Notes: generated by a model not told the origin, from the letters alone. Shown: positions 28,549 through 39,413, numbered from the stretch's first letter. The stretch is 64,000 nucleotides of DNA from Polyangium spumosum (GCF_009649845.1 NZ_WJIE01000003.1:1-64000), one strand, 5' to 3'. Program-made: numbers and translations.

Positions 28549-31160
28549 TTCACGGTCATCATCCCACCATTACCCGCCACGTCACGCACCTCGACCGTCA
28601 CCGCGTCCAGCGCCTCCTGCGCCGTGAGCGCCACGCTGGCCTTCCCCTCGCCGTCGGGCGTGACCTCGACGATCTTCGTCTGGTTGTCCCCGAACGTCAC
28701 CGTCACACTCCACGGCCCGAGCAGCGGCACGCCCGAATCACTCGGCCCCACCCGCAATGCACGCAGGCCCGGCGCCGCGCCGAGGCTCGCCACGAGGTCG
28801 ATCGACGCATCGCCGCGTATCGCGGTCGACGTGGCCGCGAGTGGCGCCGCGACGACCTCGAAGGGCGCGCTCGTGAGCTCGTAGGTCGTCTCGCCCGACG
28901 CCGCGAGCGCCTTGCCCTTCACGCGGAACCGATACTTTCCGAGCGGCAGCGAGAACGGCAGCATGGGCTTCTGCGCGGAGAAGAGATCGGGCGGGACGGG
29001 CTGCCACGTCGCGGTGTAGACGTGACGCTCGGGCGCCTCCGCGTTCACCGGATCGGGCGAGTACGTCGTGACAATCGCGCCGTCGTAGGACGTCGCCGGC
29101 CGGCCCTTCGCGTCGGCGAGGGGCTGGTACATCCCGAGCGCGGCCTCGCGCTCGATGAAGACCTCCGGCAGGTCGACGGCAGGGTCGCCGCCATACCAGG
29201 CGAACCGCGCGGCGCCGACGCTGCGAGGCACCTCGGCCGCGCCCACCTCGGCCGTCGCGGTGTCGGGCCAGAAGAGCGAAGGCGAGACGGCCGCCGTCAT
29301 GCCGTGATCGGTGGTCTCGAGCGCCGTGATCGGCGCCTCGTCGGGGTATTTCCAGGCGGCGAAGCGCGAGGAGCCGACCTCGGGGTCCTCGATTTCGGGC
29401 GTCCACGCGAGCTTCGCCGCGTCGAGCACGCCGGCGAGGATCATCTCGCCCTCGAGCGGGCCCCAGATGTTGATGCTCGGCTCGTAACCGCCGGCGAGCC
29501 AGTCCTCGCCCGTGAGGATGTATCCCACGTGATCGTCGGCATACCCGATGAGCAACGTCCGATCCGCGCCCGCCGGCGAGAGCCCGCGCAGGTACGCCGC
29601 CCAGGGCGCGACGGCCTCGCCGGGCGCCGTGACGACGAGGTAATCCCCCGTCGGCGTGCCCGAGATCCGTAATGCCGCGGCCGTCGTGCGCACGGTGTCG
29701 CAGAGCGGCAGGGGCACGTCGCTGCTCACGTCGAAGATGCCGAAGATGAGGCTGCCGCCCTTCTTGATCTCGAGGCACGAGCCGTAGACCGGCATGCTGA
29801 GCGCGCCGGGCAACCCCGCGAGCGCGCCGGCGCCGCTCTGCTCGCCGCAGAGGCCCGCGCCGGCGTAGGTGTTGAACTCGTCGACGGGGCTCTTCACCTT
29901 GCCGTTTTCGTCGAGAAAGACCCCGTCCGGCACGTACTCCTCGACGTTCGGATCGTACGCCGCGTAGCGCAGCTCGGTGCCGTCGGGGCGCTTCACCACG
30001 CCCTCGCGGCCGATGTAGAAGCTACGCGTCACGATCTCGAGCGCGGCCTTGTCGCCCGTCTGCACGCCGTCGATGACGGGCTTGATGAGCTCGGTCGCGC
30101 GGGCGCCGAGCGTCTCGAGGCGCGGGATGTCGAGGCAACGCAGCGAGTCGGGGCAGGCCGAGCGGCCGTCGTGGCCCGCGGGCGAGACGTCACCGGCGGC
30201 GCCTTGCAGGTGCAGCACGGGGTAACCGAGCTCGACGCTGAGCGCGCGCGCGACGGCGCCGGGGGCGTCGGTCGAGACGAGCGGGTTGTCGCCGCCGCCG
30301 ATCGTACCGTGGATGGGGAAATCGACGAGGGCCGCGAGCGGCGAGCCGTCGGCCTTGTCCACGCGCAGGACCCAGAGCGTCGGGTCCTTGCCTTTGCCCG
30401 CGTCGTTGCCGTCGGGGCCGAGGACGTCGTTGTTGTCGCCGCGCCTGTCGCGGTTGACCTCGTCGTTCGGGTCGAAATCCTTCTCGACCGTGACGCCGAT
30501 CTTCGCGGGCGCGAGCCCGTCGAGCGCTTGTTTCACGGCCTCGGCCATGCCGGCGACGGCGCGCTCGGCGAGCGCGAGCTTGGGCCGGTCGACGCCGGGC
30601 ATGAGCACGAAGCTCGGCTGGTAGCCGGCCCAGGCGGCGTGGCTATGCGAGGCGGTCATGATGATACGGCCGCGCATGGAGCCGTCGGGGGCGACCCTGG
30701 ATTCGAGCTCGAAGAGCGTGTTCTCGTTGAGGAGCGGGGCGTCGACGCGCAGGATGACCACGCGCTCGCCGCCGGCCTCGAGGGCGAGGGCCTCGGCGCG
30801 CGGCGCGTCGTGGACGCCCACGGTGGGGACGAGGCTCTTGCCGAAGCGGCGGGGCCTGTCGTCGACGGGTTTGGCGCCGCCGAGGCCGATGGCGCGGGAG
30901 GCGTAACCGCCCACGGGCGCGCCGATGGGCAGGGGCAGGACGGCCGCGCCGTAGCCGGCCCGGACGTCCGTCGGCGTATTCGCCGGTTTGCTCGGGCGCT
31001 CCGGCGGGGTTTCGAACTGGCAATGGGCGAGCGGGTCCACCGCGGGCGGGGGGGTTTCCGGGGTTTTCGTGCTTCCGCCGTCCCCGCAGGCGCCGCCTGC
31101 GACAGCCCCGAGCAACCCGAGGGCGATCCATCCGAGCGTGTTCTTGCGTGTTTTCGTCAC
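28545..31160 (-). CDS. Neutral/alkaline ceramidase-like lipoprotein
   Basis: About 871 residues from GTG 31160, preceded by GAGGAGG. Signal peptide with lipobox ending at Cys25 (AVAGGAC). The N-terminal catalytic domain of neutral non-lysosomal ceramidases is indicated by VGVHDAPRAEALAL, MTASHSHAAWAGY (zinc His) and LQGAAGDVSPAGHDG, where family members carry the nucleophilic Ser in GDxSP. The C-terminal third is beta-rich (ceramidase C-terminal or Ig-like). Ceramidases hydrolyse the amide of ceramide; several myxobacteria make sphingolipid-like lipids, so a self or prey lipid is a reasonable but untested substrate. Stop shared with the small secreted protein gene. Confidence 0.78.
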   Translation of the reverse strand: MTKTRKNTLGWIALGLLGAVAGGACGDGGSTKTPETPPPAVDPLAHCQFETPPERPSKPANTPTDVRAGYGAAVLPLPIGAPVGGYASRAIGLGGAKPVDDRPRRFGKSLVPTVGVHDAPRAEALALEAGGERVVILRVDAPLLNENTLFELESRVAPDGSMRGRIIMTASHSHAAWAGYQPSFVLMPGVDRPKLALAERAVAGMAEAVKQALDGLAPAKIGVTVEKDFDPNDEVNRDRRGDNNDVLGPDGNDAGKGKDPTLWVLRVDKADGSPLAALVDFPIHGTIGGGDNPLVSTDAPGAVARALSVELGYPVLHLQGAAGDVSPAGHDGRSACPDSLRCLDIPRLETLGARATELIKPVIDGVQTGDKAALEIVTRSFYIGREGVVKRPDGTELRYAAYDPNVEEYVPDGVFLDENGKVKSPVDEFNTYAGAGLCGEQSGAGALAGLPGALSMPVYGSCLEIKKGGSLIFGIFDVSSDVPLPLCDTVRTTAAALRISGTPTGDYLVVTAPGEAVAPWAAYLRGLSPAGADRTLLIGYADDHVGYILTGEDWLAGGYEPSINIWGPLEGEMILAGVLDAAKLAWTPEIEDPEVGSSRFAAWKYPDEAPITALETTDHGMTAAVSPSLFWPDTATAEVGAAEVPRSVGAARFAWYGGDPAVDLPEVFIEREAALGMYQPLADAKGRPATSYDGAIVTTYSPDPVNAEAPERHVYTATWQPVPPDLFSAQKPMLPFSLPLGKYRFRVKGKALAASGETTYELTSAPFEVVAAPLAATSTAIRGDASIDLVASLGAAPGLRALRVGPSDSGVPLLGPWSVTVTFGDNQTKIVEVTPDGEGKASVALTAQEALDAVTVEVRDVAGNGGMMTVN

Positions 31161-31214
31161 CGAAGGCCTCCTCGCGGGCGAGGATAGCCGAATCGGGTGG
31201 CGGGCAGGAACGTT

Positions 31215-32921
31215 TCAGAACCGCGACGCTTCGAGGCGGATGTCGGCCCGCGCGAAGGCGACCTCGAATCTGCGCCGGACCTCCGCCGCCTCGATCGCCT
31301 TGCCCTGCCCCTCGAGGGCCTGGGCGAGGCCGAAGAGCGAATACCCGTTCTCCGGCAGGTTCGCGAGGTCCTCCCGGTACACGCGCTCTGCCTCCGCGGC
31401 CTTTCCCGCGCGGAGCAGGATGGCGCCGAGGATCTGCCGCGTCGGGTGGTGCCAGTCCGCGGGCTCCATGTACCGGAGCCCGTCCTCGAGCTTCACGGCC
31501 ATTTCGAGCTGCCGGATCGCCCCCTCGAGGTCGCCCCGATCCGCCGCGAGCTCGCCGCTCGCGACGCGGTAGGCCACGGAGAGCACGGCCTTCGGCGAGT
31601 TCACGCCCGACACCGTGCTCTCGGCGAGCGCGTGGAGGTCCGCGTATTTTCCGAGATTGGCGAGGTGGCCGAGCGCCGCCGCCTCGTCGCCGAGCCGAGA
31701 GTGAGCAATCGCGCTCGCGTAATGATACACGCCCCGCGAGTACGGGCGGTCCAGGGGCGGCGCCGCCTCGCGCAGGATGTCCCGCCAGCGCCCGAAGCGG
31801 ACCATTGCATAGAGGGGCGTGGCCAGGAAATGTTCGGTCATCACGTCGACCTCGCCGCCCCCGCCGTGGCCGCCGTGCCAGCCGCTCGCGCTGCCCTCGC
31901 CGATCATGGCCACGAGCAGCCGCGCGGCGCGGAGCGCGTCGGCCGATCGCCCTTCGAGCGTCGTCGCGAACCACAGGAAATGCGGGTTGTGCATGCGGTA
32001 CATCCGGAGATAGAAGTTCGCCGGATCCGCGTGGCGCGCGTATCGATTGTCGGCGAGGATGGCGCGCTCGTTGGCGAGCGCCGCCTCGTGGTACATCCCC
32101 ACGCGAATGTAGATGTGCCCCGGCATGTGCACGAGGTGCCCGGCGCCCGGCACGAGGTGGGCGAGCCGGTTCGCCGCGTCGAGCGCGCGCTCGGGCGTCG
32201 TCGAGGCCTCCATGACGTGGATGTAATAATGGTTCGCCCCGGGGTGGTTCGGGTCGAGCCGCATCGCGCGCTCGAGCGTGCCGATGATCTCCTGGGTATT
32301 CGCCCGGGGCGCCCCGCCCTCCCAGTACTTCCAGGGGCTCAGGTCCATGAGCGCCTCGGCGTGGAGGGCGAGGATGTCCACGTCGTCCGGGAAGCGGCGC
32401 GCGACCTCGCCCATGGCGTCGGCGTACGCGCGATCGAGCGGGGCGCGGTCGGCGACGGGCTCTTTCGTGTACCGCTTCGCGAGGGCCTGGATGAGGGCCT
32501 GCTCGCGCGGCGCGGCGCCGGGCGCGAGCGCGAGGGCGCGCTCGAGATGTGCATACGCGCGCGGGACGTCGGCGTCCTTCATCGCCGCATTGATGTTCGG
32601 GCCGAGCACGAGGGCCGCGCCCCAGGAACACATGGCGCAGGAGGGATCGAGGCGCGCGGCCGCGAGGAACGAGCGCTCGGCCTCCGCGTGGTTGAATCCA
32701 TACGCGAGCGTGAGGCCCTGGTCGAAATAACGCTGGGCGGCGGGCACGCGCGTCGTGATGGGTCGACGGTGGCTGCCCATGCCTTCGAGCAAGGGCGCCC
32801 CGACCTCCGCGGCTCCGCTCTGAATGCCCCCGTCGCTCGCCGCGGCGCGAGGGGCGAGGAGGGACGGAGCGCCGAGCAGACCAAAAAGCACGAACAGCGA
32901 CCCCCTCGATGAAACTCGCAT
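31215..32921 (-). CDS. Exported TPR-repeat protein
   Basis: About 568 residues. Signal peptide (FVLFGLLGAPSLLAPRAAA). The rest is built from TPR-like helical pairs, including YFDQGLTLAYGFNHAEAERS and GANHYYIHVMEASTTPERAL, with several His/Cys clusters (DPSCAMCSWG; HMPGHIYIRVGMYHEA; a Gly/His loop GWHGGHGGGG). These clusters could bind metal or haem, but no CxxCH motif is present. Proteins of this layout occur widely in bacteria without a known role. It is divergent from the subtilase gene, with a 155-bp shared regulatory region, and follows the ceramidase-like gene on the same strand only at a distance of 54 bp. Confidence 0.72.
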   Translation of the reverse strand: MRVSSRGSLFVLFGLLGAPSLLAPRAAASDGGIQSGAAEVGAPLLEGMGSHRRPITTRVPAAQRYFDQGLTLAYGFNHAEAERSFLAAARLDPSCAMCSWGAALVLGPNINAAMKDADVPRAYAHLERALALAPGAAPREQALIQALAKRYTKEPVADRAPLDRAYADAMGEVARRFPDDVDILALHAEALMDLSPWKYWEGGAPRANTQEIIGTLERAMRLDPNHPGANHYYIHVMEASTTPERALDAANRLAHLVPGAGHLVHMPGHIYIRVGMYHEAALANERAILADNRYARHADPANFYLRMYRMHNPHFLWFATTLEGRSADALRAARLLVAMIGEGSASGWHGGHGGGGEVDVMTEHFLATPLYAMVRFGRWRDILREAAPPLDRPYSRGVYHYASAIAHSRLGDEAAALGHLANLGKYADLHALAESTVSGVNSPKAVLSVAYRVASGELAADRGDLEGAIRQLEMAVKLEDGLRYMEPADWHHPTRQILGAILLRAGKAAEAERVYREDLANLPENGYSLFGLAQALEGQGKAIEAAEVRRRFEVAFARADIRLEASRF

Positions 32922-33076
32922 TTCTCACCCCTCCCGCCCGCCCCGTCCGCAGGGCGCGCGCGGAGGAAATGGGGCCGGCGTCGCGGACGGCAAGGCCTCC
33001 CTGCCCCTTGACGCCTCGTTGCGGCGAGGGCACTTGTCTGGAAAGGGCCCCAAACGCGGCGGCCGAAGAGGTACAC

Positions 33077-35704
33077 ATGAGGCGCTTTCGCTGGATTCAT
33101 CTACTTGCATTGCCCTCCATGCTCGCGGCTTGCGGCGGAGAGCCCGACGGGCAGCAGGCTCTGGGTAACGACGATACGTACGATCCCTCGGCCGTCGTGG
33201 CGCCCGAGCAGAACGAGACGCCGGATCTCTGGTTCGTGGAGCTCGAGGAGACGCCGCTCCTGCGCGGCGGGTCGGAGTCGCTGCTCTTCCAGCAGAAGGT
33301 CGTGTTCGCGGCCGAGGCCGAGAAGCGCGGGATCAGGTACACCGAGCGGCTCTCGTTCCATCGCCTCTGGAATGGCCTCTCCCTCCGCGTGGCGCCCGAG
33401 CAGGTCGCGGACCTCGCCCGGATCCCGGGCGTCAAGTCGGTGTGGCCCGTGATCCCGATCCTGCCCGAGGACAGCCCGGACGAAGGCGGCGGGGCGCAGA
33501 CGGACATGGCGACGGCGATCGCGATGACGGGCGTGGACATCGCGCGGAGCCAGCTCGGGCTCCGGGGCAAGGACATCCGCGTCGGCATCATCGACAGCGG
33601 CGTCGATTACGACCACCCCGACCTCGGCGGCGGCTGCTTCGGTCCGGGCTGCAAGGTCGCGTATGGGTACGATTTCGTCGGCGACGACTTCGCGTCCGGC
33701 AGCCCGGGGTCCTACCTGGCGCCCGACCCGGACCCGGACGATTGCGGCGGGCACGGGACCCACGTCGCCGGCATCGTGGGCGCGAATGGGTCGGTGGTGG
33801 GCGTCGCGCCCGACGTCACGCTCGGCGCTTATCGCGTGTTCGGGTGCGGGGGCTCGACGAGCCCGGACATCATGATCAAGGCGATGGAGCGCGCACAACA
33901 GGACGGCATGCGCGTCGTCAACATGAGCATCGGCTCGGGATATCAATGGCCCCAGTATCCGACGGCCGTGGCCGCGTCGAACCTCTCCTTGAGCGGCACG
34001 ATCGTCTCCTGCTCGGGCGGCAACAATGGCGACCGCGGCGTCTGGGCCACGGGCGCGCCGGGCGTCGGCACGAACGTGCTCGCGTCGGCCTCGCTCGAGA
34101 ACACGCACCTCACGTCGATCGCGTTCGCCATTTCGCCCGACGACAAGCTCATCGGGTACAACGCGAGCTCGACCGCGCCGATCCCGCCGCTCAGCGGCGC
34201 GTTCGAGCTCGCGCGTACGGCCACGGCGGCGACGATCAACACGGACGCGTGCAACGTGAACCCGCCGGCGGCGGGCAGCCTGACGGGCCAGGTGGCGCTC
34301 GTGCGGCGCGGCGGCTGCACCTTCTTCGAGAAAGCCAAGAATGCGGAGGCCGCGGGCGCGGTCGCCATCGTCTTCTACAACAACACGGGCGGGGGGCTCG
34401 TCCCCGGCCTCTCGATCCCCGCGGGCTCGCCCGCCGGGACGACGCCCGTGGGCATCCCGGGCGTTGGAATCACGCAGGCGGACGGGGACGTCATCGTCGC
34501 CCGTATGGACGCGGGGGCCGTGACCCTCACCTGGACCGACGACACGGTCACCGCGGAGAACAGCGTCGGCGGCAGCATTTCATCGTTCAGCTCGTGGGGC
34601 GCCGGGCCGGACCTCTCGTTCAAGCCGGACCTCACGTCGCCGGGCGGGGCGATCTATTCGACGTATCCGCTCGAGCTCGGCGGCTTCACCTCGCAGAGCG
34701 GCACGTCGATGGCCTCGCCGCACACGGCCGGCGCCATCGCGCTGCTCATCGAGGCGACGGGCGAGACCGATTTCGAGGCCATCCGGGCGCGCCTGCAGAA
34801 CACGGCCCAGCCGGTCCTCTGGGGTATCGACCCGACGCAGGGGCACCTCGACAGCGCGCACCGGCAGGGCGCGGGCCTCATTCGTGTGGATCAGGCCGCG
34901 CTCACCGAGGCGAGCGTCTGGCCGAGCCGCATCGCGCTCGGCGAGGCGGCGGGCCCGACGACGCGCACGATCACGTTGAGGAACGACACCGACGCGGACA
35001 TCACGTACGACGTATCGCACGAGCCGGGCGTCTCCACGGTGGGCACGTACGGCACGCCCGCGGCGCTGTCGCGGCCGAGCGTGCCGCCGAGCGCCACGTT
35101 CAGCGCGCAGAGCGTGATGGTGCCGGCGCACGGCACGGCGACGGTGGACGTGACGATCGAGCCGAACGCGGACCTCGACGAGAGGGGCGTTTATGGCGGC
35201 TTCCTGCGATTCACGCAGGCGGGGACGAATACGACCCTGAGCGTGCCGTACATGGGCTTCAAGGGCGACTATCAAACGATCGTCGCGCTGGTCCCGACGG
35301 GGCAAGGCTTCCCGTGGCTGTCGCGCCAAACGGCCCCGAGCACGTACGGCAAGGAGGAGGCCGGCGCGATCTTCTCGATGTCGGGGACGGGGAACGTGCC
35401 CTACGTCACGGTGCACCTGGAGCACCAGGTGGCGATGCTGAAGGTCGAGGTGGTCGAGGCGGGGCCACTCGCGAAGCCGTGGGGCACGGCCTACACGTAC
35501 ACGTACGTCGGCCGCAATGCGGACCCGACGGGCACGTACTCGTTCGCGTGGAATGGGACGACGACGATGGGCAGGAACATCGTGAAGGTGCCGAATGGGA
35601 GCTACATGCTGAAGATGACGGTCCTCAAGGCGCTCGGTGACGCGAGCAACCCGGCGCACTGGGAGACGTGGACGTCGCCGGTGTTCAAGGTCGAGCGTCC
35701 CTGA
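33077..35704 (+). CDS. Subtilisin-like serine protease (S8) with PA domain, lipoprotein
   Basis: About 875 residues. ATG 33077 follows AAGAGGT and gives a signal peptide with lipobox at Cys19 (SMLAAC). An I9-like propeptide (about 50-130) precedes the S8 domain, with Asp173 (VGIIDSGVDYDHPDL), His226 (GGHGTHVAGI) and Ser544 (SGTSMASPHTAGA). A PA domain is inserted at about 395-490 (GQVALVRRGGCTFFEKAKNA), as in lactocepin and plant subtilases. The C-terminal region (about 590-875) has Fn3/immunoglobulin-like beta modules. Such enzymes are secreted or surface proteases, consistent with predatory nutrition. A 9-bp stem hairpin follows at 35718-35739. Confidence 0.92.
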   Translation: MRRFRWIHLLALPSMLAACGGEPDGQQALGNDDTYDPSAVVAPEQNETPDLWFVELEETPLLRGGSESLLFQQKVVFAAEAEKRGIRYTERLSFHRLWNGLSLRVAPEQVADLARIPGVKSVWPVIPILPEDSPDEGGGAQTDMATAIAMTGVDIARSQLGLRGKDIRVGIIDSGVDYDHPDLGGGCFGPGCKVAYGYDFVGDDFASGSPGSYLAPDPDPDDCGGHGTHVAGIVGANGSVVGVAPDVTLGAYRVFGCGGSTSPDIMIKAMERAQQDGMRVVNMSIGSGYQWPQYPTAVAASNLSLSGTIVSCSGGNNGDRGVWATGAPGVGTNVLASASLENTHLTSIAFAISPDDKLIGYNASSTAPIPPLSGAFELARTATAATINTDACNVNPPAAGSLTGQVALVRRGGCTFFEKAKNAEAAGAVAIVFYNNTGGGLVPGLSIPAGSPAGTTPVGIPGVGITQADGDVIVARMDAGAVTLTWTDDTVTAENSVGGSISSFSSWGAGPDLSFKPDLTSPGGAIYSTYPLELGGFTSQSGTSMASPHTAGAIALLIEATGETDFEAIRARLQNTAQPVLWGIDPTQGHLDSAHRQGAGLIRVDQAALTEASVWPSRIALGEAAGPTTRTITLRNDTDADITYDVSHEPGVSTVGTYGTPAALSRPSVPPSATFSAQSVMVPAHGTATVDVTIEPNADLDERGVYGGFLRFTQAGTNTTLSVPYMGFKGDYQTIVALVPTGQGFPWLSRQTAPSTYGKEEAGAIFSMSGTGNVPYVTVHLEHQVAMLKVEVVEAGPLAKPWGTAYTYTYVGRNADPTGTYSFAWNGTTTMGRNIVKVPNGSYMLKMTVLKALGDASNPAHWETWTSPVFKVERP

Positions 35705-35717
35705 GTCTGGGGCCGGC

Positions 35718-35739
35718 GTGGGGGGCTCCGGCCCCCCAC
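35718..35739. terminator. Hairpin after the subtilase gene
   Basis: GTGGGGGGC and GCCCCCCAC form a perfect 9-bp stem with a TCCG loop, 14 bp past the protease stop. There is no clear T-run, so termination is likely but may need Rho or be only partial. Confidence 0.5.
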
Positions 35740-35808
35740 TCCCCTCTTGCTTGGCCCCGCCGTCCGTCGCATGCTCCCGGCCCCTCACAGGACAGGCACG
35801 GAGAAAAC

Positions 35809-37008
<1,200 letters not shown>

Positions 37009-37020
37009 GTTTTCGAGGCC

Positions 37021-38403
37021 ATGGCCCCTTCCATGAAAGAACACGAGGCCGACGTCGTCATCGTCGGCGCCGGCCTCGCGGGCCTCTCGGCCGCGGACGC
37101 GCTCTCGCGTCATGGCAAGAGCGTCGTCGTGCTCGAGGCGCGGGATCGCGTCGGCGGGCGCACGCTCGGCCGGGAGATCGGGGGCCGTGTCCTCGACCTC
37201 GGGGGGCAATGGCTCGGCGCGGGGCAAAAGCGGCTCGCGCGCCTCGCGGCCGAGCTCGAGGTCTCGACGTTCCCGACGTACCATTCTGGAGAAAAGATCC
37301 TGGTTCGGGACGGGCGAATCTCGACGTATGCGGGGACCATTCCTTCGCTCCCCGTGCCGGGGCTCGTGGCGCTGCACCTCGCGTTACGCAAGCTCGACGC
37401 GCTCGCCGCGCGCCTGCCCGAGGGCCGGCCGCTCGCCGCGGCCGAGGCTTTGGCGTGGGACGACCAGACGCTGGAGACGGCCACGCAGGTGTTGATATCG
37501 CGGGCCGACGTGCGGGAGCTCTTCGACGCGGCGGTGCGGGTGGTCTTCGGCGCCGAGCCGCGCGAGATCTCGATGCTGTATTTCCTCGCGTACCTGCGCG
37601 CGGGCGGCGGCCTCATGCGCCTCGTCGAGATCGAGGGCGGGGCGCAGGAGCGTCGCTTCGTGGGCAGCGCGCAGGAGCTCTCGATCCGGCTCGCCGCGCG
37701 GCTCGGCGGCGCGGTCGTGCTCTCGGCGCCCGCGCGCCGTATCGAGCAGGACACGCGCGGCGTGGTCGTGACGGCGGACGGGGTCTCGGTGCGGGCGCGA
37801 TACGCCATCGTGGCCGTGCCTCCGGCGCTCGCGGGGCGTATCGAATACCGTCCCCTGCTGCCGGTGGTGCGGGATCAGCTCTCGCAGCGGATGCCGATGG
37901 GGTCGACGGTGAAATGTATCGCGCTCTATGACCGTCCTTTCTGGCGGGAGGCGGGGCTGTCGGGCGAGGCCGTGACGAGCACGGGGCCGATGTCGGTGGT
38001 GTTCGACAATGGCTCGCACGACGGGGCGGTGCATTCGTTGCTCGGGTTCGTGGTGGGGCAGAAGGCGCGTGTCTTCTCGGAGAGGCCGGCGGAGGAGCGG
38101 CGCGCCGTGGTGCTCGGCAGCCTCGCGCGGATGTTCGGCGAGCGGGCGCTCCGGCCGGTCGAATACGTCGAGCACGACTGGTCGACGGAGGAATGGACGC
38201 GTGGTTGTCCCGTCGGGGTGATGGGCCCCGGGGTGATGACCGGGGTCGGGCGCGTTTTACGTGAGCCGGCGGGGCGTATCCACTGGGCCGGGACCGAGAC
38301 GGCGACGGAGTGGACGGGCTACATGGAGGGCGCGCTGCAATCGGGGGAGCGGGCCGCGAGCGAGGTGGGGGCGCGGCTCGAGGGCGCGGGCAGGCGAGAA
38401 TAG
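37021..38403 (+). CDS. Flavin-containing amine oxidase
   Basis: About 460 residues (ATG 37033 is a second possible start). The N-terminal FAD-binding Rossmann motif is VVIVGAGLAGLSAADAL, followed by VVLEARDRVGGRT and LDLGGQWLGAGQ, typical of monoamine oxidases. Near the C-terminus IHWAGTETATEWTGYMEGAL contacts the flavin. Family members oxidise primary or polyamines to aldehydes with O2. The substrate is unknown. The gene is 12 bp after the thiolase gene and probably shares its transcript, though a pathway link is not evident. Confidence 0.9.
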   Translation: MAPSMKEHEADVVIVGAGLAGLSAADALSRHGKSVVVLEARDRVGGRTLGREIGGRVLDLGGQWLGAGQKRLARLAAELEVSTFPTYHSGEKILVRDGRISTYAGTIPSLPVPGLVALHLALRKLDALAARLPEGRPLAAAEALAWDDQTLETATQVLISRADVRELFDAAVRVVFGAEPREISMLYFLAYLRAGGGLMRLVEIEGGAQERRFVGSAQELSIRLAARLGGAVVLSAPARRIEQDTRGVVVTADGVSVRARYAIVAVPPALAGRIEYRPLLPVVRDQLSQRMPMGSTVKCIALYDRPFWREAGLSGEAVTSTGPMSVVFDNGSHDGAVHSLLGFVVGQKARVFSERPAEERRAVVLGSLARMFGERALRPVEYVEHDWSTEEWTRGCPVGVMGPGVMTGVGRVLREPAGRIHWAGTETATEWTGYMEGALQSGERAASEVGARLEGAGRRE

Positions 38404-38487
38404 AGTGGCGGAACGAGTGTCGAAAATTTGACGGCGAGGCGAACGCGGGCCTTTACATCCCCTCCACGTTGAAGCACGATCGCGCGC

Positions 38488-38925
38488 ATGAGCGGGGGGG
38501 AGACGCGGATCGGCAAGCACGTCGTTCGATTGGAACCCGGTGACGTCCTCGTCATGGAGCTCCGCGGGAAAATTTTACCCGGCGAGATGAAGGCGCTCGC
38601 CCGCGAGGCGGACACGCGATTGCTCGCGGATGGTGTCGTCTTCGTCCTCTGCGACATCGCCGAGGTGACCGAATTCAACCAGGAATCGCGGTACGAGCTG
38701 CGGGATCGGCCGCGGAAGCTGCCTCCGCATTTCGTCGCGTACGTGGGCACGCCCGCGCCGGTCCGGGTGGTGCTGGATCTGATCATTCGCGCCACCAGTT
38801 TGATCACGGGCGCAAAGATCGGTCACCGCTTCTTCGATACCCGCGCAGCGGCGCGCGCGTGGTTCGTGGAGATTCGCGCGAGATCAGCCCCGCGGGCGTC
38901 GGTCACGCTGGGGTCGGTCTCCTGA
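38488..38925 (+). CDS. STAS/SpoIIAA-like protein
   Basis: About 145 residues. A beta-alpha domain with GDVLVMELRGKILPGEMKAL, VVFVLCDIAEV and a C-terminal HRFFDTRAAARAWFVEI, which follows the SpoIIAA-like/STAS pattern (strand, helix, FxxxxxAxxWL ending). No phospho-Ser site can be assigned. Similar folds lie at 8642-9124 and in the kinase at 40875-42236, so this organism uses the domain repeatedly. It precedes the repeat array at 39065 by 139 bp; whether that matters is unknown. Confidence 0.65.
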   Translation: MSGGETRIGKHVVRLEPGDVLVMELRGKILPGEMKALAREADTRLLADGVVFVLCDIAEVTEFNQESRYELRDRPRKLPPHFVAYVGTPAPVRVVLDLIIRATSLITGAKIGHRFFDTRAAARAWFVEIRARSAPRASVTLGSVS

Positions 38926-38973
38926 CAGGAGCAGGGTCGGGGGCGAGGGGACAGGCTGAGAGGCGGCTTACGG

Positions 38974-39023
38974 CGCTCCGTTCTGGAGCGAGGTGATCCG
39001 TTTCGAAGCGCCCCAGAGGGCGC
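38974..39023. other. Two hairpins upstream of array 2
   Basis: CGCTCC-GTTCT-GGAGCG at 38974-38990 and GCGCCC-CAGA-GGGCGC at 39008-39023 are perfect inverted repeats, and GGCGCTCCG is repeated directly at 38973 and 39020. They lie between the STAS-like gene and the array and could end the former's transcript, though no T-run follows. In the 488-bp gap 38926-39413 the only other structures are the array and the promoter. Confidence 0.5.
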
Positions 39024-39064
39024 TCCGGCAGGGGCGAACGTAACTTTCATCACTCCCGACCCGC

Positions 39065-39337
39065 TCCGCGCTCTTCACGGGTCCCTCCGCGCTCTTCACG
39101 GGTCCCTCCGCGCCTTTCACGGGTCCCTCCGCGCTCTTCACGAGTGATTCCGCGCCTTTCACGGGTGCCTCCGCGCTCTTCACGGGTGCCTCCGCGCTCT
39201 TCACGGGTCCCTCCGCGCTCTTCACGGGTCTCTCCGCGCCTTTCACGGGTCCCTCCGCGCTCTTCACGGGTCCCTCCGCGCCTTTCACGGGTCCCTCCGC
39301 GCTCTTCACGGGTCCCTCCGCGCCTTTCACGGGTCTC
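39065..39337. repeat. Array 2: thirteen perfect 21-bp tandem repeats with two variants
   Basis: Thirteen units of exactly 21 bp begin at 39065 and every 21 bp to 39317. The core is GCGC-TC-TTCACGGG (X) or GCGC-CT-TTCACGGG (Y); the order is X X Y X Y X X X Y X Y X Y. Differences elsewhere are nearly confined to the last few bases of each unit (unit 4 ends GAGTGAT). The low divergence shows recent expansion or homogenisation. There are no spacers, and no stop codon in the minus-strand frames because 21 is divisible by three. The array ends 3 bp before the sigma-54-type element at 39341, so it occupies the usual upstream enhancer position. 21 bp equals two turns of B-DNA, placing each unit on the same face. 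Confidence 0.95.
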
Positions 39338-39340
39338 TGT

Positions 39341-39356
39341 TGGCACACGTCGTGCA
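39341..39356 (+). promoter_or_regulatory. Sigma-54-type promoter next to array 2
   Basis: TGGCACACGTCGTGCA has GG at 39342-39343 and GC at 39354-39355, exactly 10 bp apart, with a perfect TGGCAC -24 core and GTGCA for TTGCA at -12. The predicted transcript starts near 39367, and GGGAGGA precedes the ATG at 39414. Confidence 0.7.
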
Positions 39357-39413
39357 ACTATCGCGAACCGGCATCGACGCCAAACCCCCACGAGACCCGA
39401 GGGAGGAATCATC

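Noticed and set aside
38488-39337. Array 2 as part of the STAS-like gene transcript end
   Set aside because: The STAS-like gene stops at 38925, with hairpins at 38974-39023 between; no frame joins it to the array.
38968-39357. Minus-strand frame with a PVKSAEG/PVKGAEG peptide repeat across array 2
   Set aside because: All minus-strand frames are open through the 21-bp units, and unit changes (for example in unit 4) cluster regardless of codon position. No Shine-Dalgarno before the ATG. It overlaps the sigma-54 element.
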